This document shows positions 8,405 through 17,011 of a stretch of DNA of 64,000 nt, one piece after another (within the stretch, counting starts at the first letter, position 1; the number at the start of each line of letters is the position of its first letter). Below the pieces are notes generated by a model that was given only the letters and a program-made list of their open reading frames with translations, was not told where the DNA came from and did not search any database. The DNA is from Streptomyces sp. ERV7 (GTDB lineage Bacteria; Actinomycetota; Actinomycetes; Streptomycetales; Streptomycetaceae), in contig NZ_LYOY01000001.1 in NCBI RefSeq assembly GCF_001653515.1, forward strand, positions 806,001 to 870,000. Direction: 5' to 3'. A program made the translations under genes and the position numbers.

Positions 8405-9499
8405 TCAGCTCCAGTACGTTCCCCGCACCATCGCCTCCAGGCTGCTCCGGTGCAGGATCAGCGCGTCCGGGTCCTCGGGGGCCCGGACCTCGCCGAAGTG
8501 CAGCTGCCGGTAGGCGATCCTGAGCATCACCACCGCGTGCCGCAGGGCGGCGTAGAGCGTGTGGAACTCCATGGCGTGCGGGGTGTGCCCGGTCAACTCG
8601 GCGTAGCGCGCCTCGATGTGGTCGCGTCTCAGGAAGTCGGGCAGGCCCGCTTGGCCGAAACTCATCGTCAGATCCTGGAAGAAGCGGTGGAGGTAGACGG
8701 TCCAGCCGAGGTCGAGTTCGCGCGGGCCGAAGGCCGCCATCTCCCAGTCGAGGACGGCGGCGGGCTCGAAGCCGTCGTACACGATGTTGCCGATCCGCGC
8801 GTCGCCCCAGCAGAGCACGGCGGGACCTTCGTCGGCGGGCCAGTGCGCGTCCAGCCAGTCGAACGCGGACTCGATGAGCGCGGAGCGCGGCAGACCGTCC
8901 ACCACCCAGGCGTAGTAGGCCCGTTGGGCCTCCACATGGCGCCGCAGGGGTGAGCCCTCGCCCTGCGGCAGCAGGAACGCGGCCTCCTCGGCCGGGAACC
9001 GGTCGTGCAGCCGGGCGAGCACCCCGACGGTGGCGTCCTGAAGCCGCGCCCGCTGCGCGTCGCTCGCGGAGTGCAGCCAGTTCCCCTCGTACGTATAGGG
9101 CATGACGTCGGGCGGTACGCGGCCCTCGGCGCGCTCCATCACGAAGAAGGGGGCACCGAGCGCGGTGGGGTCCTCTTCCAGCCACAGCACCCGGGGCACC
9201 GGGACGTCGGTGTGCTCGGCGACCAGCCGCATCACCCGGTGCTGGCGGGCCATGTCGTAGACCGGGAAGACGGTGTACGCGGCCGGGTCGGCGGCGAGCC
9301 GCAGGGCGCAGCCGCGCACCGGCGCGTCCGGGTGGTCGAGGCCGAAGAGCAGGGTCTCGCTCGACATGCCGTTGGAGGACGGGACCTCGACGCCGGTGAC
9401 CCGGGCGCCGGGCAGCCGTGCGTCGAGCCAGCCGGTGAGCCTGCGGCCGAGCTCCTGGGGGTCGCGCGTGGTGGTGCGGGGGCGTGGTGCCGTGGCCAT
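8405..9499 (-). CDS. Aminoglycoside phosphotransferase-like family protein
   Basis: This 364-residue protein has the kinase-like APH fold. It shows FFVMERAEGRVPPD (hinge region), the catalytic loop as LCWGDARIGN in which the usual His before Gly-Asp is Trp, and AAVLDWEMAAFG, the metal-binding DxD-like motif. This subgroup often lies with acyl-CoA dehydrogenase genes, as here, and is not an antibiotic-resistance enzyme by context. The ATG at 9499 follows AGGGAA at good spacing. It ends 31 bp downstream of the lipocalin-like gene, so the two probably form one operon. The substrate is unknown. Confidence 0.8.
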   Translation of the reverse strand: MATAPRPRTTTRDPQELGRRLTGWLDARLPGARVTGVEVPSSNGMSSETLLFGLDHPDAPVRGCALRLAADPAAYTVFPVYDMARQHRVMRLVAEHTDVPVPRVLWLEEDPTALGAPFFVMERAEGRVPPDVMPYTYEGNWLHSASDAQRARLQDATVGVLARLHDRFPAEEAAFLLPQGEGSPLRRHVEAQRAYYAWVVDGLPRSALIESAFDWLDAHWPADEGPAVLCWGDARIGNIVYDGFEPAAVLDWEMAAFGPRELDLGWTVYLHRFFQDLTMSFGQAGLPDFLRRDHIEARYAELTGHTPHAMEFHTLYAALRHAVVMLRIAYRQLHFGEVRAPEDPDALILHRSSLEAMVRGTYWS

Positions 9500-9529
9500 G
9501 GGCGGTTCCCTTCTGGGCACGCGGAGGGG

Positions 9530-10651
9530 TCAGGGCGCGACGGAGGCGTACGTGGTGAAGCCGCTGGGGTCGTGGCGGCCGAAGCTGCCGTGCTCGAAGA
9601 TCCCGTACCCGGTCCGTCCGTCGAGCGTGAAGCGGGCGGCGTGGTCGGTGACGCCGTAGGCGGCCATCGGGTGGGCCGAGGGGTCGGAGAGGTCGTAGCC
9701 GCGGCGGTCGGTCCAGCCCCGGCCCTGCCAGGTGCCGTGCTGCCAGTCGTCGGCCGGCGGATATCCGGCGCCGACGGCCAGCGGCGAGGAGGTGAGCACC
9801 TCGACGCCGAGTTCGAGGGGCTTGCGGGCGGCGTCGGTGAGGTGGACGACGGCACGCTCGGGGTGACGGGTGCCGGGGCGGTAGGCGATATCGGCCTGGG
9901 GCCAGCCGAGTTGGGTGTCGGGGTGGCCCTCGCGGACCAGCACGGCCTCGTTGAGGGTGCGGTAGCCGTCGGCGTCCTCCTGGGCGATCACCATCAGGAA
10001 GCGGTCCTCGAAGCGGACCGGCACCCAGAGCCAGTGGAACCCCTCGGGCCGCTGCTCCTCGGCGCGCCCGTCGCTCTCGCCGGGGATCGGGCGCACCCCC
10101 CAGCTGCGGTCCCTGGTGCCGGTCCACTCCCCCGCCGTGACCGGGATCTCCTCTCCGCCGGCCCGGATGGTGCCGGTGCAGTGGCCGGCCTGGACGAAGC
10201 GGCGGCCTTCGAGGGTGAGGCGGTCGCCCCGGCGCTGTACGTGGTGCGGCTCCCACACGGCGGGGAAGTCGGCCTGCCAGGTGATCTCGTACGAGAGCGA
10301 GGCCGGGTCGGCGGGGTCGGGGGCGCAGTGCAGGGTGAGGCGGCGCAGCGGCTCGTCGACGGTGATGCGCAGCGGGCCGACCGAGAGGTCCATCCGGTCG
10401 TCGGTGAGCGCGTCGCTGGCGCGGACGGCGTGCAGCCGGTCGCCGAGGCGCAGGGTGGCGTAGGCGTCGATGACCCCGGTGTTGGGGTAGACGCCGAGCC
10501 CGGCGATCAGCAGGGCGCGGCCGTGGTGGTCGAAGACGTGGAAGATACAGCGGTCATACGCGTTGCGGTCGCCGGTGGCGACGTGTTTCAGCGAGAGCGG
10601 GACCTGGTGTATCGGGTATTCGTCGAGCGCGATCGGACGGTCCTGGGACAC
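9530..10651 (-). CDS. Hypothetical, lipocalin-like (AttH/CrtC-type) fold suspected
   Basis: This 373-residue protein matches no enzyme family I can name with certainty. The RDRSWGVRP motif, repeated beta-rich stretches and a late YGIFEHGSFGRH resemble the AttH/CrtC-like lipocalin superfamily proteins often encoded beside APH-like phosphotransferases. I chose the GTG at 10651 because AGGAGG lies 6 nt upstream; the longer frame to 10708 has no such support. A TGACG-GTA-CGTCA palindrome sits about 30 bp upstream. Its operon partner is the downstream phosphotransferase. It may bind or modify a lipid, but that is inference from neighbours. Confidence 0.7.
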   Translation of the reverse strand: MSQDRPIALDEYPIHQVPLSLKHVATGDRNAYDRCIFHVFDHHGRALLIAGLGVYPNTGVIDAYATLRLGDRLHAVRASDALTDDRMDLSVGPLRITVDEPLRRLTLHCAPDPADPASLSYEITWQADFPAVWEPHHVQRRGDRLTLEGRRFVQAGHCTGTIRAGGEEIPVTAGEWTGTRDRSWGVRPIPGESDGRAEEQRPEGFHWLWVPVRFEDRFLMVIAQEDADGYRTLNEAVLVREGHPDTQLGWPQADIAYRPGTRHPERAVVHLTDAARKPLELGVEVLTSSPLAVGAGYPPADDWQHGTWQGRGWTDRRGYDLSDPSAHPMAAYGVTDHAARFTLDGRTGYGIFEHGSFGRHDPSGFTTYASVAP

Positions 10652-10678
10652 GGCGAACCTCCTGGACGACAGGAAAGT

Positions 10679-10691
10679 TGACGGTACGTCA
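10679..10691. promoter_or_regulatory. TGACG-GTA-CGTCA palindrome, candidate operator
   Basis: This perfect 5-bp dyad with a 3-bp centre lies between the acyl-CoA dehydrogenase terminator and the start of the hypothetical/phosphotransferase operon. Size and symmetry suit a TetR-type repressor, but no cognate regulator gene is adjacent. Confidence 0.45.
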
Positions 10692-10700
10692 GATGCCGTG

Positions 10701-10750
10701 AAAAACAAGCCCCCGGGGGCCGGGGCGCACGGATCCGCGCACCCCGGCCC
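10701..10750 (-). terminator. Terminator of the acyl-CoA dehydrogenase gene
   Basis: Read on the minus strand, a GC-rich stem (10742-10750 with 10717-10725, extended by GCG/CGC pairs) lies just after the dehydrogenase stop. It is followed at some distance by CTTGTTTTTC (T-run 10701-10705). Confidence 0.65.
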
Positions 10751-10760
10751 GCAGCAGAGG

Positions 10761-11933
10761 TCAGCGCGTCTCCGGGCCCGCCAGGTGGCGGGCGACGACC
10801 ATCCGCTGGATCTGGTTGGTGCCCTCGACGATCTGGAGGACCTTGGCCTCGCGCATCAGGCGCTCGACCGGGAAGTCGGCGGTGTAGCCGTAGCCGCCGA
10901 GCACCTGGACCGCGTCGGTGGTGACCTTCATCGCCGCGTCCGTGCAGAACAGCTTCGCCATCGCGGCCTCCTTGGAGAAGGGCCGTCCGGCGTCGCGCAG
11001 CCGCGCGGCCGACAGGTACAGCGCCCGGCCCGCCTCGATCTGGGTGGCCATGTCCGCCAGCATGAACCGCAGGCCCTGGAAGTCCGCGATGGGCCGGCCG
11101 AACTGCTGCCGCCCGGTCGCGTACGCCACCGCCTCGTCCAGGGCCGCCTGGGCGACGCCGATGGCGCAGGCGGCGATCCCCAGCCTGCCGGAGTCCAGGG
11201 CGGACAGCGCGATCGCGAAGCCCTGGCCCTCCTCGCCGATGCGGCGGCTGTCGGGGACCCGTACGCCGTCGAAGTGCAGCTGGGCGGTGGGCGAGCCCTT
11301 CATGCCCATCTTCTTCTCGGGCGCGGCCGCACTCAGGCCCTCGGCGTCGCCGGGGACCAGGAAGGCCGTGATGCCCCGGGCTCCCTCGGCGCCGGTGCGG
11401 GCGAGGACGGTGTAGAAGTCGGCGATCCCGCCGTGGGTGATCCAGGCCTTGGTGCCGGTGATGACCCAGTCGTCACCGTCTCTCACGGCCTTGGTGCGCA
11501 GCGAGGCCGCGTCGGAGCCCGCGGCGGGCTCGGAGAGGCAGTAGGCGCCGAGCAGACCGCCGCCGAGCATGGCGGGCAGATGGTCGGCCTGCTGCTGCTT
11601 GGTGCCGTAACCCGCCAGGGCGTGGCAGGCCAGTGAGTGGACGCTGACGCCGAGGCCGACCGTGAGGCGGGCGGCGGCGAGCTCTTCGAGGGCCTGGAGG
11701 TACACCTCGTACGGCTGGTCCCCGCCGCCGAACTCGGAGTCGTACGGAAGGCCGAGCAGCCCGGATTCGGACAGCAGCGAGAAGACCTCGCGCGGAAAGC
11801 GTCCGGCGTCCTCCTGCTCGGCGGCATGGGGAGCGATCTCCCGCTGGACGATGTCGCGTACCAGTGCGACGAGGTCCCGGGCCTCCTCGGTGGGCAGCTG
11901 TCGGTCCACCGGCTGCGGGGCGCGGTCGGGCAT
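10761..11933 (-). CDS. Acyl-CoA dehydrogenase
   Basis: This 390-residue FAD enzyme catalyses alpha,beta-dehydrogenation of acyl-CoA thioesters. Visible motifs are YCLSEPAAGSDAASLRT (FAD/substrate binding), WITHGGIADFYTVLART, QFGRPIADFQGLRFMLADM and the C-terminal QVLGGYGYTADFPVERLMREAKVLQIVEGTNQIQ stretch. The Glu of VEGTNQ is the catalytic base in the short/branched-chain branch. Length is standard. It is followed by its own terminator. The acyl chain preference cannot be read from sequence. Confidence 0.92.
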   Translation of the reverse strand: MPDRAPQPVDRQLPTEEARDLVALVRDIVQREIAPHAAEQEDAGRFPREVFSLLSESGLLGLPYDSEFGGGDQPYEVYLQALEELAAARLTVGLGVSVHSLACHALAGYGTKQQQADHLPAMLGGGLLGAYCLSEPAAGSDAASLRTKAVRDGDDWVITGTKAWITHGGIADFYTVLARTGAEGARGITAFLVPGDAEGLSAAAPEKKMGMKGSPTAQLHFDGVRVPDSRRIGEEGQGFAIALSALDSGRLGIAACAIGVAQAALDEAVAYATGRQQFGRPIADFQGLRFMLADMATQIEAGRALYLSAARLRDAGRPFSKEAAMAKLFCTDAAMKVTTDAVQVLGGYGYTADFPVERLMREAKVLQIVEGTNQIQRMVVARHLAGPETR

Positions 11934-12156
11934 GGCGGCGCTCTCCTCCCTGTCGGGCGCTTCGGCGGTCGCGCGCGCAGGGTGTGGCGGCGCCGCCGGT
12001 GACTCTGCTGGACAGCCGATGCCTACCCTCCCGGATCACGGAAGCTGCAGGCTGGTGGCTGTGGCGCTGTGAGTATGCCCGATCGGACGCCTCCCGTCAC
12101 CGGTTCCAAGATCACGGATTACCCATACCGCGGTTACGGAATGAACTGCTCCGAAC
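11934..12156. other. Intergenic region between acyl-CoA dehydrogenase and chitinase
   Basis: This gap holds the divergent start regions of the two genes. No ORF in it looks real. The chitinase control region proper begins at 12157. Confidence 0.5.
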
Positions 12157-12199
12157 ATGGTCCGAACCATTGACGGAACTGGTCTAGTCCTCCTACGGT
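12157..12199 (+). promoter_or_regulatory. Chitinase promoter with two DasR-type boxes
   Basis: ATGGTCCGAACCAT (12157-12170) and ACTGGTCTAGTCC (12178-12190) resemble the known Streptomyces chitin-regulon element (dre, ACTGGTCTAGACCACT) bound by the GntR-family repressor DasR. A promoter reads TTGACG (12170-12175), 18 nt, TACGGT (12194-12199). The second box lies inside the -35/-10 spacer, where a bound repressor would block polymerase. Confidence 0.85.
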
Positions 12200-12270
12200 T
12201 CCGTTGAACGATTCACCGCGTTCATGTCAATCACCCGTGAACGGCTCCCCTCCCCCACGAGGAGATCACG

Positions 12271-13518
<1,248 letters not shown>

Positions 13519-13535
13519 CCCGGAGGGGGCGGACA

Positions 13536-13566
13536 GGGGCGGCCGGCCGTGTGGCCCGGCCGCCCC
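13536..13566 (+). terminator. Hairpin after chiD
   Basis: Eleven-bp perfect arms (13536-13546, 13556-13566) with a 9-nt loop lie just after the chitinase stop, between convergent genes. There is no T-run, which is common for Streptomyces terminators. Confidence 0.7.
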
Positions 13567-13573
13567 CGTGCCG

Positions 13574-14203
13574 TCAGCCGCCGGGCTCGGGCGAGGGGCA
13601 GGCCGGCTCGAACTCGCCGATGGTGTCCATGGTCTGCCGCAGCATCCGTACCAGCAGATCGCGTACGGTCGCGCGCTCCGGCTCCTGGGTCCCCAGCCAC
13701 TCCAGGGTCACGCTCTCCACACAGCCCATCCAGCCGAGCAGCGCGAGCCGGGCGAGCACCGGAATGTCGCGTCTGCCGTAGGCGCCCTCCGCGATGGTGG
13801 CGATCAGCTCCTCGCGGACGGCGTCGCGTATCGCCTGGACCTGGGTGTCGAAGCCGACGCCGCCGGTCACGATGGTGCGGTACGCCGCCTGGTGGTGCTC
13901 GGCGTAGAGCAGATAGCCCTCCATCGTGCGGTGGACGCGGTCGGCGCGCGGCAGCTCGGTGTCGCTCCCGGCCCTGGCGACCAGATCGGCCACCGAGTCC
14001 TCGACGATGGCCAGGTAGTAGCCGCGTTTGCTCTTGAAGTAGTAGTAGATGAGGCCCTTGGCGACCCCGGCGTGCTTGGCGATGTCATCCATCGACAAGG
14101 CGTCGTACGACGTGTCGGCGAACAACTTCCGCCCGGTCGCGATGAGTTCGGAACGACGGACCTGCGATCTCTCGGTCGCGCCTCGCTGTTGACTATTATT
14201 CAA
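13574..14203 (-). CDS. TetR family transcriptional regulator
   Basis: This 209-residue protein has an N-terminal TetR helix-turn-helix (LSMDDIAKHAGVAKGLIYYYFKSKRGYY) and a mostly helical ligand domain with GWMGCVESVTLEWL. I take the TTG at 14203 as start, with AGGG 6 nt upstream. The longer in-frame ORF would run through the divergent DUF6230 gene and is not credible. It faces the DUF6230/DUF6114/membrane operon across a gap of about 100 bp, where a promoter for that operon overlaps its own start. Local repression of that operon and autoregulation are likely. Confidence 0.88.
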   Translation of the reverse strand: MNNSQQRGATERSQVRRSELIATGRKLFADTSYDALSMDDIAKHAGVAKGLIYYYFKSKRGYYLAIVEDSVADLVARAGSDTELPRADRVHRTMEGYLLYAEHHQAAYRTIVTGGVGFDTQVQAIRDAVREELIATIAEGAYGRRDIPVLARLALLGWMGCVESVTLEWLGTQEPERATVRDLLVRMLRQTMDTIGEFEPACPSPEPGG

Positions 14204-14218
14204 ATTCGGCCCTAGTCT
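14189..14218 (+). promoter_or_regulatory. Promoter candidate for the DUF6230 operon
   Basis: TTGACT (14189-14194), 18 nt, TAGTCT (14213-14218). The -35 lies within the start of the divergent TetR gene, an arrangement that suits repression by that protein. Confidence 0.5.
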
Positions 14219-14305
14219 CCAACTGCCACAGGATCTCCGCAGTATGGCAGACCTGCACACGCACTCCCCCTGCACCGCTTGGACACGGACGTACGGGAGG
14301 CACAA

Positions 14306-14920
14306 GTGAGCGCAGTCAGGCGGCCGTTGGCCGAGGGAGGAACCGCCTGGAAGAAGGCGGCGCTCGTCGCGATGCCGGCGGTCCTCGCCGTGGGAGTCAT
14401 GGCCAATGTGATGGCCGAGGGAGCCCTCGCCGCCTCCTTCGCCGTCTCGGGCACCAGCTTCCAGGTCTCCTCCGGAAAACTGACCAGCCAGGGCCTCGCC
14501 TCCTATGTGCAGACCGACAGGTCCGTGGACGGCAAGGGGCACCCGGTCGCCCTGCTCGGCATCGGGGACGCCCGGCTCAGCGACATCTGCCAGTCCGCCC
14601 AGGTGAAGACACCGGTCGGCACGGTCGTGTTCAAGCTGACGGCGGGCGGCGACGCGGGCGAGGTCACGGCGAGCAACCTGGTCATCGACGGCGAGGACCT
14701 GGTCGGGGACGCCCGGTTCGGCACCGCCGAGATCGGCCGGGACGCCTCCACCCTCGACCGGGTGCCCGGAGTCCACGGCGAGAAGGGGAAGTTCGGCCTC
14801 CAGGCCGGGGACATCGAGGTCGCCGGGGTGCGCTCGCACGCCTGGTCCGCGACCGGCGGGAACTTCCGGCTGAAGGGCATGCGGGTCGATGTGAGCATCG
14901 GCGGCAAGAAGTGCTTCTGA
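14306..14920 (+). CDS. DUF6230 family exported protein
   Basis: This 204-residue protein has one N-terminal hydrophobic segment (KAALVAMPAVLAVGVMANVMAEGALAA) followed by a small beta-rich domain, so it is membrane-anchored or secreted. The family is known in Streptomyces only as DUF6230 and is nearly always followed by a DUF6114 gene, as here. I chose the GTG at 14306 because GGGAGG lies 5 nt upstream; the TTG at 14279 lacks this. Its end overlaps the next gene by 10 bp. The function is unknown. A role at the cell surface under TetR control is an inference. Confidence 0.82.
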   Translation: MSAVRRPLAEGGTAWKKAALVAMPAVLAVGVMANVMAEGALAASFAVSGTSFQVSSGKLTSQGLASYVQTDRSVDGKGHPVALLGIGDARLSDICQSAQVKTPVGTVVFKLTAGGDAGEVTASNLVIDGEDLVGDARFGTAEIGRDASTLDRVPGVHGEKGKFGLQAGDIEVAGVRSHAWSATGGNFRLKGMRVDVSIGGKKCF

Positions 14921-15852
14921 GCCGGGGGTGGCTGGAGCGGCGCCTCCCGCTGCCCGACGCCCGGCGGGCCGCCCGGCACTGGCGCCGCACCCGCCCCTTC
15001 TGGGCCGGACTGCTCCTGGTCCTGGGCGGCGCGGAGCTGCTGCTCGTCCCGCTCTCCCCGCTGACGATCCTGGTCAGCCTGGGGCTCGGCGGGATCGCCG
15101 CCATCGGGATCGGGCTCGCCCTGATCGTCGCCGGGCTCTTCCTCTGGTTCCTGCCGCACACCCGGCACTACGTCTCGGTCAACGCGCTGCTCCTGTCGGT
15201 GCTCTCGTTCGTCGCGACCAACCTGGGCGGCTTCCTGGTAGGGATGGGCCTGGGCATCGCGGGCAGCGCCATGGGCTTCGCCTGGACCCCGGCGCGCGAG
15301 CCGGAGCCGGGACCGCCGGAGCCGCGGGACGGGCGCGGCACCCGCACGCTGGCGGCCGCGCTGCCGGTGGCCCTGCTGCTGGCGCTCGGCGGACGGGCCG
15401 GAGTGGAGCGGGCGGTTGTGGAACGGGCACCCGGGCCCGGCGCCGTCGCGGTGCCGCGCGTCCCGCCGACCGTCACCACCACGCTCTTCGCGCCGAACGG
15501 CTTCCTGCTCGCCGGGGTGCGCACGGTGCCCAGCGCGGGCGGCCCGGTGAAGGTGATGGTCCTCCGGATGGCCTCCGCCTCGCTCACCGACTACCGGCTG
15601 CGCACCCATGACGGCCACGGCGAACTCGCCCTGAGCGCCGACACCCTGGACCTCAGCGGCGAGGTGACGCTCTACCTCACCAGGTTCAGCGGATGTCTGG
15701 AAGGCGTCCTGTGTCTGACCTTCACCCCTGACCGGCTCCCGGTACCGCCGGTCGTCCCGCCCTTCGTCTTCATGACCCGGGTGAGCGCCGAGCAGGCACT
15801 GGTCACCTCGGACTCGATCGTGGCGGGCGGGCTCAGGCTGGAGGCCTCGTGA
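14911..15852 (+). CDS. DUF6114 membrane protein with exported C-terminal domain
   Basis: This 313-residue protein has an N-terminal DUF6114-like membrane unit. RRTRPFWAGLLLVLGGAELLLVPLSPLTIL, GIAAIGIGLALIVAGLFLWFLP and SVNALLLSVLSFVATNLGGFLVGMGLGIAGSAMGFAW account for about four helices. A fifth hydrophobic segment (ALPVALLLALGG) leads into a roughly 160-residue domain that resembles DUF6230-type folds and holds two cysteines (FSGCLEGVLCLTF). The GTG at 14911 overlaps DUF6230 by 10 bp and its own stop overlaps the next gene by 4 bp, so the three are translationally coupled. The function is unknown. Confidence 0.8.
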   Translation: MLLSRGWLERRLPLPDARRAARHWRRTRPFWAGLLLVLGGAELLLVPLSPLTILVSLGLGGIAAIGIGLALIVAGLFLWFLPHTRHYVSVNALLLSVLSFVATNLGGFLVGMGLGIAGSAMGFAWTPAREPEPGPPEPRDGRGTRTLAAALPVALLLALGGRAGVERAVVERAPGPGAVAVPRVPPTVTTTLFAPNGFLLAGVRTVPSAGGPVKVMVLRMASASLTDYRLRTHDGHGELALSADTLDLSGEVTLYLTRFSGCLEGVLCLTFTPDRLPVPPVVPPFVFMTRVSAEQALVTSDSIVAGGLRLEAS

Positions 15853-16736
15853 TCCAGATCCAGGCCGCGCTGTTCTGGGCGTACGCGACGGGCGCGGCCT
15901 TCGCCGTCTCCGCCGGACGCCAGCTCCAGTGGTGGGAGCGTTCGGTGTACGGGGAGGGGGTCCGCACTCGCAGCCGCGCCGCCAACCCCTATCTGGCGCT
16001 CACCCTGCTCTACGCGGCGGTGCTGCTCGTCCCGAGCGGTCTGTTCATGCTGTGGCGCGACCCGTCCTGGGCGACCATGCAGGTGGCCCGGGACCACGAC
16101 GGCGTCTGGGCCGGTTTCGTGCTGTTCTACGCGGGCGGCATCGTCGTCGCCGCGCTGCTCGGATTCCTTGCGGCCCAGCTCCTGGTCCTCGTCGGGGCCG
16201 GGTACTGGGCGTATCTCCAGAGTGTCGGCGGCCACTTCCTGCTGTTCGGCACGCTGATCCACGGCTGGGACGGCGACGGCTACCGCAGAACGCTGACCGC
16301 CAGCGCCCGGGCCTATCGGGAGTGGCCGAAGGACAGCGTGGTCAACAACGTGCTGCACTTCCTGACCTCGGGAACGTTCCTCGCCCTGCTGGTCCTCGGC
16401 TCGGCCGTGCTCGGCACGCTGTTCCTGACCGAGATCGGCTGGCTGATGGAGGGGTGGCAGCTGCCGGGCGCCGACGAGGAGCGCAAGGTGCCCCGGCCGG
16501 TCGCGGTGGGCATCGCGGCCGCCGGGGTCTACGGGCTGCCGTTCATCGGCGCCCTGGGCGCGAGTCTGCTCGTACGCCTGGCGGGGTGGCCGCTGGGGCT
16601 CGCCGCCTTCGCGGTCCTGGCGGGTGTGACGCTGCTCACCCGGCGCTCGCCGGTGCGGTGGCTCTACGGCCTGGTGGGTGTGCCGGGCCGGCACTGGAAG
16701 GCCGACCTGGAGGTCACAGCAGCCCGGTCTGCGTGA
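15849..16736 (+). CDS. Multi-pass membrane protein of unknown function
   Basis: This 295-residue protein has about six hydrophobic segments and no recognisable family signature. Noticeable residues are RQLQWWERSVYGEG after helix 1 and LIHGWDGDGYRRTL in a central loop. The GTG at 15849 overlaps the upstream stop by 4 bp, so it is the last member of a three-gene operon with DUF6230 and DUF6114 and probably forms a membrane complex with them. Its 3' end overlaps a small minus-strand gene by 23 bp. Confidence 0.75.
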   Translation: MIQIQAALFWAYATGAAFAVSAGRQLQWWERSVYGEGVRTRSRAANPYLALTLLYAAVLLVPSGLFMLWRDPSWATMQVARDHDGVWAGFVLFYAGGIVVAALLGFLAAQLLVLVGAGYWAYLQSVGGHFLLFGTLIHGWDGDGYRRTLTASARAYREWPKDSVVNNVLHFLTSGTFLALLVLGSAVLGTLFLTEIGWLMEGWQLPGADEERKVPRPVAVGIAAAGVYGLPFIGALGASLLVRLAGWPLGLAAFAVLAGVTLLTRRSPVRWLYGLVGVPGRHWKADLEVTAARSA

Positions 16737-16875
16737 CCAGCATCGCCAGGACCACCACGAGGGTCCACCCCAGGAAGTGCTCCAGGAGCTTGGGCCCGTC
16801 GTCCGGGCCGCCGGTGCGGGCGCGGAGCTCGGCCAGGGCGCGCGGGTCGTCTGCGGTGGTGGCAGGCAGGGTCAT
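16714..16875 (-). CDS. SCO1431 family small membrane protein
   Basis: This 53-residue ORF starts at ATG 16875: a charged N-terminal half (TADDPRALAELRARTGG) is followed by one C-terminal membrane helix (FLGWTLVVVLAMLVTQTGLL). That is the pattern of the Streptomyces SCO1431 family, and the position near chiD agrees with the S. coelicolor gene order. It overlaps the convergent membrane-protein gene by 23 bp at its 3' end. The function is unknown. It is easily missed because of its size. Confidence 0.75.
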   Translation of the reverse strand: MTLPATTADDPRALAELRARTGGPDDGPKLLEHFLGWTLVVVLAMLVTQTGLL

Positions 16876-17011
16876 GGGAACTCACTCGGTCGTCTGGCGG
16901 TGGACGGTCCCCCCGGGTGCCACTTCAGAGTGCCAGGGGATGCGGCCCCGGAGGGAGAGACGTTGGTCACGGGCGAGATCGGTCACGGCCTCCCGGGCCG
17001 CCCGCCGCCCG

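Noticed and set aside
8405..9499. Possible aminoglycoside-resistance gene
   Set aside because: The APH-like fold is present, but context with acyl-CoA dehydrogenase and the altered catalytic loop (WGD instead of HGD) point to a metabolic kinase subgroup.
13574..14839. Extended start for the TetR regulator
   Set aside because: Residues before the TTG at 14203 lie antisense to the DUF6230 gene and have no family similarity.
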